Part shown: positions 16,970 to 26,961 of the stretch, piece after piece
How the letters are laid out: the number at the start of each line of letters is the position of its first letter
Numbering within the stretch: the stretch's first letter is position 1
From: Pseudomonas sp. S37
GTDB taxonomy: Bacteria > Pseudomonadota > Gammaproteobacteria > Pseudomonadales > Pseudomonadaceae
Assembly (NCBI RefSeq): GCF_016658545.1
Contig: NZ_JACVZC010000021.1
Span: forward strand, 1-64,000
Length of the DNA: 64,000 nt
Reading direction: 5' to 3'
Notes under the pieces: model-generated
Told to the model about the DNA's origin: nothing
Seen by the model: only the letters and a program-made list of their open reading frames with translations
The model's database searches: none
Translations under genes and position numbers: made by a program

Positions 16970-19234
16970 ATGGAGTGGCTGGGGCTGCAACTGTTCGCCG
17001 ACCTGCCGGCAACCGGGCGTATCGTCATCGATTGCCGGCATGAACCGATGCTGGTACTGCTCGCCTACTTCGTGGCCTGCGCGGCCTGCTTCGCCACCCT
17101 CGACATGGCCGAGCGCCAGTCCCACAGCGAAGAACCCACCGCCCATCGCCAGTGGAACATGCTGGGCGCCTGCTGCCTGGCCGGCGGTATCTGGGCCATG
17201 CACTTCATCAGCATGCTGGCCTTTCAGGCCCCGGTGGAAGTGCACTACGACGTGTCACTGACCATCCTTTCACTGCTCATCGCCCTGGCGGTCGCCTGGC
17301 TGACCATGCACAGCCTTGAACGCAAGCAGATGCGTGCGCAGCACTTCGTACAAAGCGCCCTGCTGATCGGCCTGGGCATCATCCTCATGCATTTTGTCGG
17401 CATGGCCGCGATGGAAACCGGTGCCCGGCAGTACTACCAGACCGGTCTGCTGCTGGCTTCTGCCGCCATTGCCTTGCTCACCAGCCTGGCCGCACTGTGC
17501 CTGGCCCGCTACTTTCGCAATGGCAGCGGCACCCTTTACCAGGCCATGAAGTACGGTGCCAGCCTGCTGATGGCCGGCGGCATCGTCGCCACCCACTTCA
17601 CTGCAATGTCGGCCATGACCCTGGTGATCCCGGCCGATACTGCCCTGCGCCTGCCGTCTGGTGACAACAGCCTGCAACTGGCACTGGGCATCGGTTTCAT
17701 TACCTTGCTGATCAGTGGTGCCTGCATCAGCGCAGCACTGGCCGACAAGAAGCTGCAAAGCAAGGAACATGACCTGCGTCGCGTCAGCATACTGCTCAGC
17801 CAACTGGATCAGGCCCGCGCTTCGCTGCAGCAGGCTGCGCACTACGATGCGCTGACCAATCTGGTCAATCGCCGTGGTTTCAACCAGGTATTCGCCGAAC
17901 GCCTGCTCGAACACCAGGCCAGCGAAGGCCGCCTGGCGGTGATGTTCCTGGATATCGACCACTTCAAGCGCATCAACGACAGCCTCGGCCACGTCGCCGG
18001 TGACGAACTGCTCAAGGTGATCGCCAACCACATAAAGGCTGCTACCCGCAGCCAGGACCTGGTTGCACGCTTCGGTGGCGACGAGTTTTGCGTGGTCACC
18101 AGCCTCAACGGCCGTGACGAAGCCCGTCACCTGGCCCAGCGCATCATGCAACGCATGAAAGAGCCCATCGACCTGGGTGGCCGGCGCATGGTCATGACCA
18201 CCAGCATCGGTATCAGCATCTTCCCGGAAGACGGCAGCACTGCCGAAGAGCTGCTCAAGCATGCCGACCTGGCCCTGTATCAATCCAAGGACAACGGGCG
18301 CAACAGCCTGAATTTCTTCAACGACAGCCTGAAGGCGCGTGCTTCGATTGCCTTGCAGCTGGAAGAAGAACTGCGCCAGGCCCTGCTCGAAGAGCGTGGG
18401 CTGTGCGTGCACTACCAGCCGATCTTCGACCCGCGCAATGGGCACGTTGCCAAACTGGAAGCGCTGGTGCGCTGGCAGCACCCCCAACACGGCCTGCTGG
18501 CGCCGGACCGCTTCATCGGTATCGCCGAAGCCAATGGCCTGATCATCGACCTCGACCTGTGGGTGCTGCGGCACGCTTGCGCCGACCTGGCCCACTTGCA
18601 GCGCCACGGCTACGGCGAGCTCAAGGTCACGGTCAATTGCTCGGCGGTCACCCTCAGCCACGACGAGTTGCCCAACGAAGTGGAAAAGGCGTTGCAGCAT
18701 GCCGGCCTTGCAGCACGCCAACTGGAGCTGGAAGTGACCGAAAATGCCCTGATGGGGGACATCCAGCGCACGGTCAGCCTGCTCAAGCGGGTTCGCGCAC
18801 TGGGTGTGACCTTGTCCATCGATGATTTTGGCACCGGCTACTCGTCACTGGCCTACCTCAAGCGCCTGCCGCTGGACGTACTGAAGATCGACCGAAGCTT
18901 CCTGCAGGATGTACCGGCCAACCAGAAAGACCGCGAAATCGTTCAGGCGATCATCGTCATGGCGCATACCCTGCACCTGCAGGTGGTCAGTGAGGGCGTG
19001 GAGACCGTCGAGCAACAGGCATTCCTCAAAGACCATGGCTGCGACTACCTGCAGGGCTACCTGCTGGGGCGCCCGGTACCGCTGGCCGAACTGCGGCCAC
19101 TGCTGGAGCGGCTGCAGCGCCAGAACGGTGTGCTCACGGCTTGCTGCGGTAAAGTTCTACCAGTGTCGCCGGATCTTTTTGCAGGTAACCCTGGCTACCA
19201 TGCAGGCGCATCAGTTGCGCGGCGAGGCCACTGA
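16970..19234 (+). CDS. MHYT-GGDEF-EAL membrane c-di-GMP protein (MucR-like)
   Basis: A 754-residue protein with seven hydrophobic segments forming the MHYT sensor (MHFI 77-80, MHFV 140-143, THFT 208-211). GGDEF follows with the motif at 369-373 and RSQD inhibition site at 360-363, then EAL (EAL at 497-499, DDFGTGYSSL later). The layout is that of P. aeruginosa MucR, which tunes alginate synthesis and NO-induced dispersal; MHYT is proposed to bind copper and sense diatomic gases. Both catalytic domains appear intact. The final 34 residues lie antisense to the convergent dehydrogenase gene, an unusual overlap of 101 bp. AAGAGG precedes the ATG. Confidence 0.88.
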   Translation: MEWLGLQLFADLPATGRIVIDCRHEPMLVLLAYFVACAACFATLDMAERQSHSEEPTAHRQWNMLGACCLAGGIWAMHFISMLAFQAPVEVHYDVSLTILSLLIALAVAWLTMHSLERKQMRAQHFVQSALLIGLGIILMHFVGMAAMETGARQYYQTGLLLASAAIALLTSLAALCLARYFRNGSGTLYQAMKYGASLLMAGGIVATHFTAMSAMTLVIPADTALRLPSGDNSLQLALGIGFITLLISGACISAALADKKLQSKEHDLRRVSILLSQLDQARASLQQAAHYDALTNLVNRRGFNQVFAERLLEHQASEGRLAVMFLDIDHFKRINDSLGHVAGDELLKVIANHIKAATRSQDLVARFGGDEFCVVTSLNGRDEARHLAQRIMQRMKEPIDLGGRRMVMTTSIGISIFPEDGSTAEELLKHADLALYQSKDNGRNSLNFFNDSLKARASIALQLEEELRQALLEERGLCVHYQPIFDPRNGHVAKLEALVRWQHPQHGLLAPDRFIGIAEANGLIIDLDLWVLRHACADLAHLQRHGYGELKVTVNCSAVTLSHDELPNEVEKALQHAGLAARQLELEVTENALMGDIQRTVSLLKRVRALGVTLSIDDFGTGYSSLAYLKRLPLDVLKIDRSFLQDVPANQKDREIVQAIIVMAHTLHLQVVSEGVETVEQQAFLKDHGCDYLQGYLLGRPVPLAELRPLLERLQRQNGVLTACCGKVLPVSPDLFAGNPGYHAGASVARRGH

Positions 19235-20021
19235 GCGGTGTCGCCGAACCCTGCTCGCGGGAGAACTTGACCGCGCCATCAAGGTCCTTGAGCAAGGTGC
19301 GCACGTGCCACTTGATCGGCTCGAAGCGGCTCTCGGCCATTTGCGGCGCGAGGATCTGCAGGGGTTTGGAATCGGCAAAACCACCCGCGAGGGCTTCGGC
19401 GATCAGCGTTGCGTCTACCCCGGACTGTTCGGCCAGCGCCACCACTTCGGCAATCACCAGCGCATTGCACGCCACAATCATCTGGTTGCAAGCCTTGGTG
19501 ACCTGGCCGGCGCCAACCGCCCCCATGTGCGTCACGCGCTGGCCAAGCACCTCCAATACCGGGCGCGCGCGCTGCAGGTCGGCCACTTCGCCGCCAACCA
19601 TGATTGCCAGGGTGCCGGCCTCGGCGCCAGGCGTACCACCAGACACCGGTGCATCCAGCCAGGCCATGCCGCACAACGCTGCCAGCTCGGCGGCCATTTC
19701 GCGGGTGGCAGTAGGCTCCAGGCTTGAGAAGTCGATCAGCAATTGCCCACTGCGCCCGCCCTCGGCAATGCCCTGTTCGCCGAATACCACCTCGCGCACC
19801 ACTGCCGTGTCGGCCAGGCACAGCAACACCATGTCACTTTCGTGGCACAGTTCGGCCGGGCTGCTGGCCAGCCGCGCACCCGCGGCCACCAGAGCGGCAC
19901 ACTTGTCCGGGCTGCGGTTCCATACGGTCAGCGGGTAACCCGCGGCCAACAGGCGGCGGCACATGGGCAGGCCCATCAGGCCGATGCCGGCGAATCCAAG
20001 CGAAGGTAGTGCAGTACTCAT
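19134..20021 (-). CDS. NAD(P)-dependent beta-hydroxyacid dehydrogenase
   Basis: A 295-residue member of the 3-hydroxyisobutyrate / tartronate semialdehyde reductase family. It has Rossmann motif GFAGIGLMGLPMCRRLL at the N-terminus, the substrate-binding DAPVSGGTPGAEAGTL, and catalytic Lys in GQVTKACNQMIV. AGGAG precedes MSTALPSL; a longer start at 20102 runs into a REP and is rejected. The substrate is probably a small 2- or 3-hydroxy acid. Position near the branched-chain amino-acid transporter would suit a valine-catabolic role, but that is only inference. Confidence 0.85.
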   Translation of the reverse strand: MSTALPSLGFAGIGLMGLPMCRRLLAAGYPLTVWNRSPDKCAALVAAGARLASSPAELCHESDMVLLCLADTAVVREVVFGEQGIAEGGRSGQLLIDFSSLEPTATREMAAELAALCGMAWLDAPVSGGTPGAEAGTLAIMVGGEVADLQRARPVLEVLGQRVTHMGAVGAGQVTKACNQMIVACNALVIAEVVALAEQSGVDATLIAEALAGGFADSKPLQILAPQMAESRFEPIKWHVRTLLKDLDGAVKFSREQGSATPLSGLAAQLMRLHGSQGYLQKDPATLVELYRSKP

Positions 20022-20066
20022 TGATGACTCCTGACTAATTCGAACATTGCCCAGGCGAAGCGGCTC

Positions 20067-20199
20067 CCTGTAGGAGCGGCCTTGTGTCGCGACGGGCTGC
20101 ATAGCAGCCCCGGGATTTCACCAAGAGCGCAAAAACACGGGGCTGCTGCGCAGCCCATCCGACCGGTCCGGCGCCCCGGCAAGGCCGCTCCTACAGGGG
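20067..20199. repeat. REP pair, family II
   Basis: Inverted copies of the CTGTAGGAGCGGCCTTG core with GGGCTGCATAGCAGCCC and GGGGCTGCTGCGCAGCCC hairpins. It occupies most of the 323-bp gap 20022-20344, which holds no gene; the remainder has a short broken REP-like GGGGCTGCTGCGC near 20312. Confidence 0.85.
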
Positions 20200-20344
20200 G
20201 CTGCGCCGCCTGGCAGGACTGAGGACACATTACGCATCCCGTAAACTGTTACCGCCACGCCGAATTGTTACTTACCTCTACCCGTATTGAACGCCTTCAA
20301 GCACCAAAACGGGGCTGCTGCGCATTTTTGCGCACCAAAAAAGA

Positions 20345-20656
20345 TCACACCTCAGCCGGGCCCTTTACCTGAATCACGATAAACGGCGAAACCACCACCG
20401 CCCAGATCTCTGGATCGCGGCTTTGCAGGTCCAGGGCCTGCTCGGCGGTCACCGGCCCAACAGTGCCATCACTACGCCACTTGGCGAAGATCTCGCTGCG
20501 ATTCTCGGCCATCGCCTCGGCAACGGTGATCAGGTCCAGGCGGGTGTCGACCCAAATCAGGTCACCCTTGGCCCAGAAACGCTCCAGCGCTTTCCACTCG
20601 ATGATTGCCGTCTCGCCAAGCAATTTGGCATAGAGGGTGCTTGTTTGATCAGTCAT
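20345..20656 (-). CDS. DUF2288 domain protein
   Basis: A 103-residue soluble protein of the DUF2288 type, recognised from TLYAKLLGETAIIEWKALER and FWAKGDLIWVDTRLDLI. Small and acidic-to-neutral, with no membrane segment. Function unknown. It is divergent from livK with 359 bp between starts. Confidence 0.8.
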   Translation of the reverse strand: MTDQTSTLYAKLLGETAIIEWKALERFWAKGDLIWVDTRLDLITVAEAMAENRSEIFAKWRSDGTVGPVTAEQALDLQSRDPEIWAVVVSPFIVIQVKGPAEV

Positions 20657-21015
20657 GGGCGGTATCCGCTAAATTCGGCCAATAAAAATGGCCGGCATTT
20701 TTGCAGAAAAACCCGGTTTCAAATACGTAATTTGGTCGATTGGCCCCGAAGTTATGGGGTGGGGCCCGAGATGCAGGCAAATTGATGGCGCCTTTTTGTA
20801 TCTTTGTGTCGACCATGCGACAACCCGGGGAACTGGCACTTTTTGCCCGCTTTTCAAGCGCGCAAACAGCGCTCTACACTGTACCGGTACAGTTCCGGGA
20901 CATGTTCCGGGGGAAGGTGGGCTTGCGCGTTGGCATGGCCACGCCGCAAATCCCGCCCGGTCTGTAGCCCTGGCCGCCAGGACTATAAGAATTACAACAG
21001 AATGAGTGGAGCACT
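20657..21015. promoter_or_regulatory. livK / DUF2288 divergent regulatory region
   Basis: 359 bp without a credible gene. Notable elements are a 16-bp perfect palindrome ACTGTACCGGTACAGT (20878-20893) and, directly after it, two direct copies of GTTCCGGG 12 bp apart (20892 and 20904). A GGAGCACT ribosome site precedes livK. I could not place a convincing sigma-70 hexamer pair with certainty. Confidence 0.5.
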
Positions 21016-22131
21016 ATGATCAAGATTTCCAAGCTGTTCGCCGCAATGGTACTGGCCGGGGTAGCCAGCCATTCGTTTGCCGCCGATACCATCAAGATCG
21101 GGATCGCAGGCCCTAAAACCGGCCCTGTGACCCAGTACGGCGACATGCAGTTCATCGGCGCCAAGCAAGCCATCAAGGATATCAACGCCGCGGGCGGCGT
21201 CGATGGCAAGATGCTCGAAGCCAAGGAATACGATGACGCCTGCGACCCTAAACAGGCCGTGGCAGTCGCCAACAAAGTGGTCAACGACGGCGTCAAGTTC
21301 GTCATCGGCCACCTGTGCTCCAGCTCCACCCAGCCAGCGTCCGACATCTACGAAGACGAAGGCGTGATCATGATCACCCCGGCCGCCACCTCGCCGGAAA
21401 TCACCGCCCGTGGCTACAAGCTGATCTTCCGCACCATCGGCCTGGACAGCGCCCAGGGCCCGGCTGCCGGCAACTACATCGCTGACCACGTCAAGCCGAA
21501 AGTGGTTGCAGTACTGCACGACAAGCAACAGTACGGTGAAGGTATCGCCACCGCGGTCAAGCAGACCCTGGAAGGCAAAGGCACCAAGGTTGCAGTATTC
21601 GAAGGCCTGAACGCCGGTGACAAGGACTTCTCCTCGATCATCCAGAAGCTCAAGCAGAACAACGTCGACTTCGTCTACTACGGCGGCTACCACCCAGAGC
21701 TGGGCCTGATCCTGCGCCAGGCTCAGGAAAAAGGCCTGAAAGCCAAGTTCATGGGCCCGGAAGGCGTGGGTAACGACTCCATCTCGCAGATCGCCCAGGG
21801 CGCCTCCGAAGGCCTGCTGGTCACCCTGCCGAAGTCGTTCGATGCCGACCCGGAGAACAAGAAGATCGTCGACGCCATCAAGGCTGACGGCAAGGACCCA
21901 AGCGGCCCCTTCGTGTTCCCGGCCTACTCGGCTGTTGAGCTGATCGCCCAGGGCATCAAGGCCGCCAAGTCCGAAGACGCCGAGAAGGTGGCAGCGGCCA
22001 TCCACGCCGGTTCCTTCAAGACCCCGACCGGCACCCTGTCCTACGACGAGAAAGGCGACCTGAAAGACTTCAAGTTCGTGGTCTACGAATGGCACTTCGG
22101 CAAGCCGAAGACCGAAGTCTCCCCTCAGTAA
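21016..22131 (+). CDS. livK: Branched-chain amino-acid binding protein LivK/BraC
   Basis: A 371-residue periplasmic solute-binding protein of type I fold. A signal peptide ends SHSFA-ADT, followed by IKIGIAGPKTGPVTQYGDMQ and the HLCSSSTQPASD ligand loop. It captures Leu, Ile, Val (and probably Ala/Thr, as BraC does) for the LivHMGF permease. GGAG precedes the ATG. A terminator-like hairpin separates it from livH, which is the usual device giving more binding protein than permease. Confidence 0.95.
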   Translation: MIKISKLFAAMVLAGVASHSFAADTIKIGIAGPKTGPVTQYGDMQFIGAKQAIKDINAAGGVDGKMLEAKEYDDACDPKQAVAVANKVVNDGVKFVIGHLCSSSTQPASDIYEDEGVIMITPAATSPEITARGYKLIFRTIGLDSAQGPAAGNYIADHVKPKVVAVLHDKQQYGEGIATAVKQTLEGKGTKVAVFEGLNAGDKDFSSIIQKLKQNNVDFVYYGGYHPELGLILRQAQEKGLKAKFMGPEGVGNDSISQIAQGASEGLLVTLPKSFDADPENKKIVDAIKADGKDPSGPFVFPAYSAVELIAQGIKAAKSEDAEKVAAAIHAGSFKTPTGTLSYDEKGDLKDFKFVVYEWHFGKPKTEVSPQ

Positions 22132-22157
22132 CTGCGTGACTAATAGCTGACCGTAGA

Positions 22158-22187
22158 AGCCCACTGTGCGAGCAGTGGGCTTTGTTT
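22158..22187 (+). terminator. Intercistronic hairpin between livK and livH
   Basis: Stem AGCCCACTG / CAGTGGGCT (22158-22181) with a six-base loop, followed by TTGTTTT. It should terminate much of livK transcription, with partial read-through into livHMGF. Confidence 0.85.
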
Positions 22188-22317
22188 TACGAGGTTCATG
22201 GGCCTGATCCCCGCGATCCGGGGGCGGGCCCACCTGAAAATCTTAAAACCGTCACCCGCGGTTTCCTGGCCTTACCCCCGCCAGCGAAATGCAAATCAGG
22301 TTTTTAGGAGCGCTGTA

Positions 22318-23241
22318 ATGCCTGAGATCTACCATTTCTTCCAACAACTGGTTAATGGATTGACCATCGGCAGCACCTATGCCTTGATCGCCATCGGTTA
22401 CACGATGGTGTACGGCATCATTGGCATGATCAACTTCGCCCACGGCGAGGTGTACATGATCGGTTCCTACGTGGCCTTCATTGCCCTGGCGGGCCTGGCC
22501 ATGATGGGTATCCACTCGCTGCCCATCCTGATGACCGTCGCCTTCGTCGCGACCATCTGTGTCACCAGTGCCTATGGCTACAGCATCGAACGGGTTGCCT
22601 ACCGCCCCTTGCGCAATAGCAACCGGTTGATCCCGCTGATTTCTGCCATCGGCATGTCGATCTTCCTGCAGAACACGGTCTTGCTGTCGCAAGACTCCAA
22701 GGACAAATCCATCCCCAACCTGATCCCCGGCAGCTTCTCGTTCGGCCCAGGTGGTGCGGAAGAGGTCCTGGTTTCCTACATGCAGATCCTGGTGTTCGTG
22801 GTCACTCTGGTGGCCATGACCCTGCTCACCCTGTTCATCTCCCGTTCCCGCCTGGGCCGCGCCTGCCGCGCCTGCGCCGAGGACATCAAGATGGCCAACC
22901 TGCTGGGCATCAACACCAACAACATCATCGCCCTCACCTTCGTCATCGGTGCCGCCCTGGCCGCCGTGGCGGCCGTGCTGCTGAGCATGCAGTACGGGGT
23001 GATCAACCCCAACGCCGGTTTCCTGGTGGGCCTGAAGGCCTTTACCGCGGCGGTACTGGGTGGCATCGGCAGTATCCCGGGCGCCATGCTCGGCGGGCTG
23101 GTGCTGGGCGTGGCCGAAGCGTTTGGCGCCGATATCTTCGGCGACCAGTACAAGGACGTGGTGGCATTCGGCTTGTTGGTTCTTGTCCTGCTATTCCGGC
23201 CGACCGGCATCCTGGGCCGCCCGGAGGTTGAAAAAGTATGA
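22318..23241 (+). CDS. livH: Branched-chain amino-acid permease LivH/BraD
   Basis: A 307-residue inner-membrane permease with about eight hydrophobic helices. The family signature [16 protein letters not shown] and [12 protein letters not shown] near the N-terminus are present. I start it at MPEIYHFF (22318) after AGGAG; an upstream in-frame ATG at 22198 lies in the intercistronic leader. It pairs with LivM, whose start overlaps its stop by 4 bp (ATGA). Confidence 0.95.
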   Translation: MPEIYHFFQQLVNGLTIGSTYALIAIGYTMVYGIIGMINFAHGEVYMIGSYVAFIALAGLAMMGIHSLPILMTVAFVATICVTSAYGYSIERVAYRPLRNSNRLIPLISAIGMSIFLQNTVLLSQDSKDKSIPNLIPGSFSFGPGGAEEVLVSYMQILVFVVTLVAMTLLTLFISRSRLGRACRACAEDIKMANLLGINTNNIIALTFVIGAALAAVAAVLLSMQYGVINPNAGFLVGLKAFTAAVLGGIGSIPGAMLGGLVLGVAEAFGADIFGDQYKDVVAFGLLVLVLLFRPTGILGRPEVEKV

Positions 23242-24494
23242 ACAGAAATCTCAAACAGGCGTTCTTCAGCGCCTTGCTGGTCTGGGCCGTGGCCTTCCCG
23301 GTGCTGGGCCTGAAACTGAGCATCGACGGCATCAGCCTGGTGGTGCACAGCCAGGGCTCGTTCACCATCAGCATTATTGCCGTGTGTTCGGTGCTGATGT
23401 TCCTGCGTGTGCTGTTTGATCGGCAGTGGAGCGCGGTGATGGGCCGCCGTTCGGATCGCAAGCTGATCCCACCGGCCGTAAGCAACTACCTGACCCTGCC
23501 GAAAACCCAGCGTTACGTGATCATCGGCCTGATTGTTGCCGCCCTGGTGTGGCCGTTCTTCGGTTCGCGCGGAGCAGTCGACATTGCCACGCTGATCCTG
23601 ATCTACGTGCTGCTGGGCCTGGGCCTGAACATCGTGGTCGGCCTGGCGGGCCTGCTCGACCTGGGTTATGTCGGCTTCTACGCCGTCGGCGCCTACAGCT
23701 ACGCGATGCTCTCGCACTACCTGGGCTGGAGCTTCTGGGTATGCCTGCCGATCGCCGGCCTGATGGCCGCCACTTTCGGCTTCCTGCTCGGCTTCCCGGT
23801 GCTGCGCTTGCGTGGTGACTACCTGGCGATCGTGACGCTCGGTTTCGGTGAGATCATCCGCCTGTTCCTGCGTAACCTCACCGACTGGACCGGCGGCCCC
23901 AACGGCATCAGCAACATCCCCAAACCGGAGTTCTTCGGCCTCACCTTCGAACGCCGCGCCGCCGAGGGCATGCAGACCTTCCACGAGTTCTTCGGGCTGG
24001 AATACAACTCGATCAACAAGGTGATCTTCCTTTACCTGGTGGCCCTGCTGCTGGCCCTGCTGGCGCTGTTCGTGATCAACCGCCTGCTGCGCATGCCGAT
24101 CGGCCGTGCCTGGGAAGCCCTGCGCGAAGACGAGATCGCCTGCCGTGCACTGGGCCTGAACCCGACCGTGATCAAGCTCTCGGCCTTCACCCTGGGCGCC
24201 TGCTTCGCCGGTTTCGCCGGCAGCTTCTTTGCTGCGCGGCAAGGCCTGGTGACGCCGGAGTCGTTCACCTTCATCGAGTCGGCGATCATCCTCGCCATCG
24301 TCGTGCTTGGCGGCATGGGCTCACAGCTGGGCGTGATTCTCGCGGCCATCGTGATGATCCTGCTGCCCGAGCTGATGCGTGAGTTCAGCGAGTACCGCAT
24401 GTTGATGTTCGGTGCGCTGATGGTGTTGATGATGATCTGGCGTCCGCAGGGCCTGCTGCCTATGCAACGTCCACACATGGAGCTGCGTCGATGA
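23238..24494 (+). CDS. livM: Branched-chain amino-acid permease LivM/BraE
   Basis: A 418-residue permease, longer than LivH because of an N-terminal extension with two or three extra helices (1-110), as in BraE. The core has [20 protein letters not shown]. It forms the channel with LivH. It overlaps both livH and livG by 4 bp, indicating translational coupling. Confidence 0.95.
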   Translation: MNRNLKQAFFSALLVWAVAFPVLGLKLSIDGISLVVHSQGSFTISIIAVCSVLMFLRVLFDRQWSAVMGRRSDRKLIPPAVSNYLTLPKTQRYVIIGLIVAALVWPFFGSRGAVDIATLILIYVLLGLGLNIVVGLAGLLDLGYVGFYAVGAYSYAMLSHYLGWSFWVCLPIAGLMAATFGFLLGFPVLRLRGDYLAIVTLGFGEIIRLFLRNLTDWTGGPNGISNIPKPEFFGLTFERRAAEGMQTFHEFFGLEYNSINKVIFLYLVALLLALLALFVINRLLRMPIGRAWEALREDEIACRALGLNPTVIKLSAFTLGACFAGFAGSFFAARQGLVTPESFTFIESAIILAIVVLGGMGSQLGVILAAIVMILLPELMREFSEYRMLMFGALMVLMMIWRPQGLLPMQRPHMELRR

Positions 24495-25258
24495 GCCGCG
24501 AAATTCTGCAAGTCAGCGGCCTGAGCATGCGCTTCGGCGGCTTGTTGGCGGTCAACGGCGTGGCCCTGACCGTCAAGGAAAAACAGGTTGTGGCGCTGAT
24601 CGGCCCGAACGGCGCCGGCAAGACCACGGTATTCAACTGCCTGACCGGCTTCTACAAGCCCAGCGGCGGCACCATCCTGCTCGATGGCCAGCCGATCCAG
24701 GGCCTGGCCGGCCACCAGATCGCCCGCAAGGGCGTGGTGCGGACCTTCCAGAACGTGCGCCTGTTCAAGGAAATGACCGCACTGGAAAACCTGCTGATTG
24801 CCCAGCACCGCCACCTCAACACCAACTTCTTCGCCGGCCTGTTCAAGACCCCGAGCTTCCGCCGCAGCGAGAAGGAGGCCATGGAACGCGCGCAGTACTG
24901 GCTGGAGAAGGTCAACCTGACCGAGTTCGCCAACCGTACCGCCGGCACCCTCGCCTACGGCCAGCAGCGCCGCCTGGAAATCGCCCGCTGCATGATGACC
25001 CAGCCTCGCATCATCATGCTCGATGAACCGGCGGCCGGGCTGAACCCGAAGGAAACCGAAGACCTCAAGGCACTGATCGCCTACCTGCGCGAATCGCACA
25101 ACGTCACCGTGCTGCTGATCGAGCATGACATGAAGCTGGTGATGAGCATTTCCGACCATATCGTGGTAATCAACCAGGGCACCCCCCTGGCCCACGGCAC
25201 GCCGGAAGAGATCCGCGACAACCCTGATGTGATCAAAGCCTACCTGGGGGAAGCGTAA
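24491..25258 (+). CDS. livG: Branched-chain amino-acid ATP-binding protein LivG/BraF
   Basis: A 255-residue ABC ATPase: Walker [10 protein letters not shown] near residue 38, a [13 protein letters not shown] signature loop (a LivG-type variant of LSGGQ), Walker [14 protein letters not shown] and the switch His in IEHDMKLV. Coupled to livM by 4 bp and directly followed by livF. Confidence 0.95.
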   Translation: MSREILQVSGLSMRFGGLLAVNGVALTVKEKQVVALIGPNGAGKTTVFNCLTGFYKPSGGTILLDGQPIQGLAGHQIARKGVVRTFQNVRLFKEMTALENLLIAQHRHLNTNFFAGLFKTPSFRRSEKEAMERAQYWLEKVNLTEFANRTAGTLAYGQQRRLEIARCMMTQPRIIMLDEPAAGLNPKETEDLKALIAYLRESHNVTVLLIEHDMKLVMSISDHIVVINQGTPLAHGTPEEIRDNPDVIKAYLGEA

Positions 25259-25960
25259 ATGCTGAAGTTCGAAAACGTTTCCACCTTCTACGGCAAGATC
25301 CAGGCGCTGCACAGCGTCAACGTGGAAATCAACCAGGGCGAAATCGTCACCCTGATCGGCGCCAACGGCGCTGGCAAGTCGACCTTGCTGATGACCCTGT
25401 GCGGCTCACCGCAGGCGCACAGCGGCAGCATCAAGTACCTGGGTGAAGAACTGGTCGGCCAGCCGTCCTCGCACATCATGCGCAAGAGCATCGCGGTGGT
25501 GCCGGAAGGCCGCCGTGTGTTCGCCCGCCTGACCGTTGAGGAAAACCTGGCGATGGGCGGTTTCTTCACCGACAAGGGTGACTATCAGGAACAGCTGGAC
25601 AAGGTATTGCAGCTGTTCCCACGCCTGAAGGAGCGCTATATCCAGCGTGGCGGCACCATGTCCGGTGGCGAGCAGCAAATGCTCGCCATTGGCCGGGCGC
25701 TGATGAGCAAGCCCAAGCTGCTGCTGCTTGACGAGCCCTCGCTGGGCCTGGCGCCCATCATCATCCAGCAGATCTTCGACATCATCGAACAGCTGCGCCG
25801 CGACGGCGTGACGGTATTCCTGGTGGAGCAGAACGCCAACCAGGCGCTGAAGATCGCCGACCGTGCGTATGTGCTGGAGAACGGCCGGGTGGTGATGCAG
25901 GGGACCGGTGAGGCATTGTTGACCGACCCGAAGGTGCGCGACGCGTATCTGGGTGGTTGA
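25259..25960 (+). CDS. livF: Branched-chain amino-acid ATP-binding protein LivF/BraG
   Basis: A 233-residue ABC ATPase: Walker A GANGAGKST, signature MSGGEQQMLAIGRAL, Walker B LLLLDEPSLGLAP. It is the second ATPase of the heteromeric transporter. Its ATG follows the livG stop with no gap. A strong terminator follows. Confidence 0.95.
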   Translation: MLKFENVSTFYGKIQALHSVNVEINQGEIVTLIGANGAGKSTLLMTLCGSPQAHSGSIKYLGEELVGQPSSHIMRKSIAVVPEGRRVFARLTVEENLAMGGFFTDKGDYQEQLDKVLQLFPRLKERYIQRGGTMSGGEQQMLAIGRALMSKPKLLLLDEPSLGLAPIIIQQIFDIIEQLRRDGVTVFLVEQNANQALKIADRAYVLENGRVVMQGTGEALLTDPKVRDAYLGG

Positions 25961-25965
25961 TTGGG

Positions 25966-25991
25966 AAAGGGCCTTCGCAGGCCCTTTTTTT
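25966..25991 (+). terminator. Terminator of the liv operon
   Basis: AAAGGGCC-TTCGCA-GGCCCTTT followed by a T-run, starting six bases after the livF stop. Confidence 0.93.
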
Positions 25992-26018
25992 GCCTGCAAG
26001 GAATGTGTTGCCAGTGCT

Positions 26019-26096
26019 GGCCCTTTCGCGGGTAAACCCGCTCCTACAACAGGCGCTGCACGACCGTTGTAGGAGCGGGTTTACCCGCGAAAGGGC
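26019..26096. repeat. REP pair, family I
   Basis: Two inverted copies of CCCTTTCGCGGGTAAACCCG continuing CTCCTACAAC, forming a large dyad. It lies between the liv terminator and the lipoprotein gene at 26184. Confidence 0.9.
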
Positions 26097-26183
26097 CCGC
26101 ACAGGCAACCATTAACTTGTGATCCACCACCAGCCTGCGTAACGTGGCGAGCTTTCACGGCAAAGATCCCCGGAGCCCGCCCC

Positions 26184-26858
26184 ATGCGCCTCACCCCCTC
26201 CCTGCTGTTCACCGCCCTGCTGCCCCTGTTCGCCGGCTGCCAACTGATGGCTGACGCCCCCAGCGACCCGAACATCGGCACCACGCGCATGCAGGGCGAG
26301 CTGCGCGCCGCAGGCGGCCAGCTGCTGTTCAAGCCGTGCAGCGAAAACCGCACCTTCGTGATCAACGACGTGGGCGCCACCGGTATCCTGCAGGAAGCCG
26401 CAAACCTCGCCAAAGACGCCAACGACAAACTCTTCGCCGACGTCCGCGGCCGCCTCACCGGCAGCAAGCAGGCTAACAATGACGGCCAGCTGGAAGTACG
26501 CCGGCTGTACCGCCTGGAACCTTCCACTCGGGCCTGTGAAGACCCCAACTTCAAGCAGCTGACCCTGCGCGCCAGCGGTCATGAGCCAGACTGGGACATC
26601 AAGGCCAGCGGCAAGGGCATGGTCCTCAACCGTGTCGGCCAGGCGCCATTGCCCCTGCCGTTCCTCGAAGAAGAAGTGCCCGGCGGCGGCCTGACCCTGA
26701 CCAGCGAAGCCAACGGCCAGCATGTGGAGCTGTGGGTCGCCCCACAACGCTGCGTCGACAGCATGAGCGGCGCCGTACACCACCTGCGCGCCGAACTGCG
26801 CATCGACGGCAAGACCCTGCAAGGCTGCGGTTACTACGGCGGCGCACGCGACAACTGA
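26184..26858 (+). CDS. COG3650-type lipoprotein, 224 aa
   Basis: Signal peptide with lipobox LFAGC (Cys19) predicts a membrane-anchored lipoprotein. The mature part has an HEPDW motif (SGHEPDWDIKASG), characteristic of COG3650-type envelope proteins, and paired cysteines (CSENR, CEDPN, CVDSM, CGYYG) that may form disulphides. Function unknown; likely envelope integrity or copper/heavy-metal related as in some HEPDW proteins. It is monocistronic. Confidence 0.75.
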   Translation: MRLTPSLLFTALLPLFAGCQLMADAPSDPNIGTTRMQGELRAAGGQLLFKPCSENRTFVINDVGATGILQEAANLAKDANDKLFADVRGRLTGSKQANNDGQLEVRRLYRLEPSTRACEDPNFKQLTLRASGHEPDWDIKASGKGMVLNRVGQAPLPLPFLEEEVPGGGLTLTSEANGQHVELWVAPQRCVDSMSGAVHHLRAELRIDGKTLQGCGYYGGARDN

Positions 26859-26961
26859 TCGCCGGGCGCTTTTATCCTGCCAGTCAGGGCGGCTAACAGC
26901 TTATACTTGGCGGTTTGTGTAAAGCCGCCGGCCGCCCATGGCCGGGATACTGGACCCTGCC

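Noticed and set aside
20834..20846. TGGCAC then TTTTTGC upstream of livK as a sigma-54 promoter
   Set aside because: GG to GC spacing is 8 bases, not the required 10.
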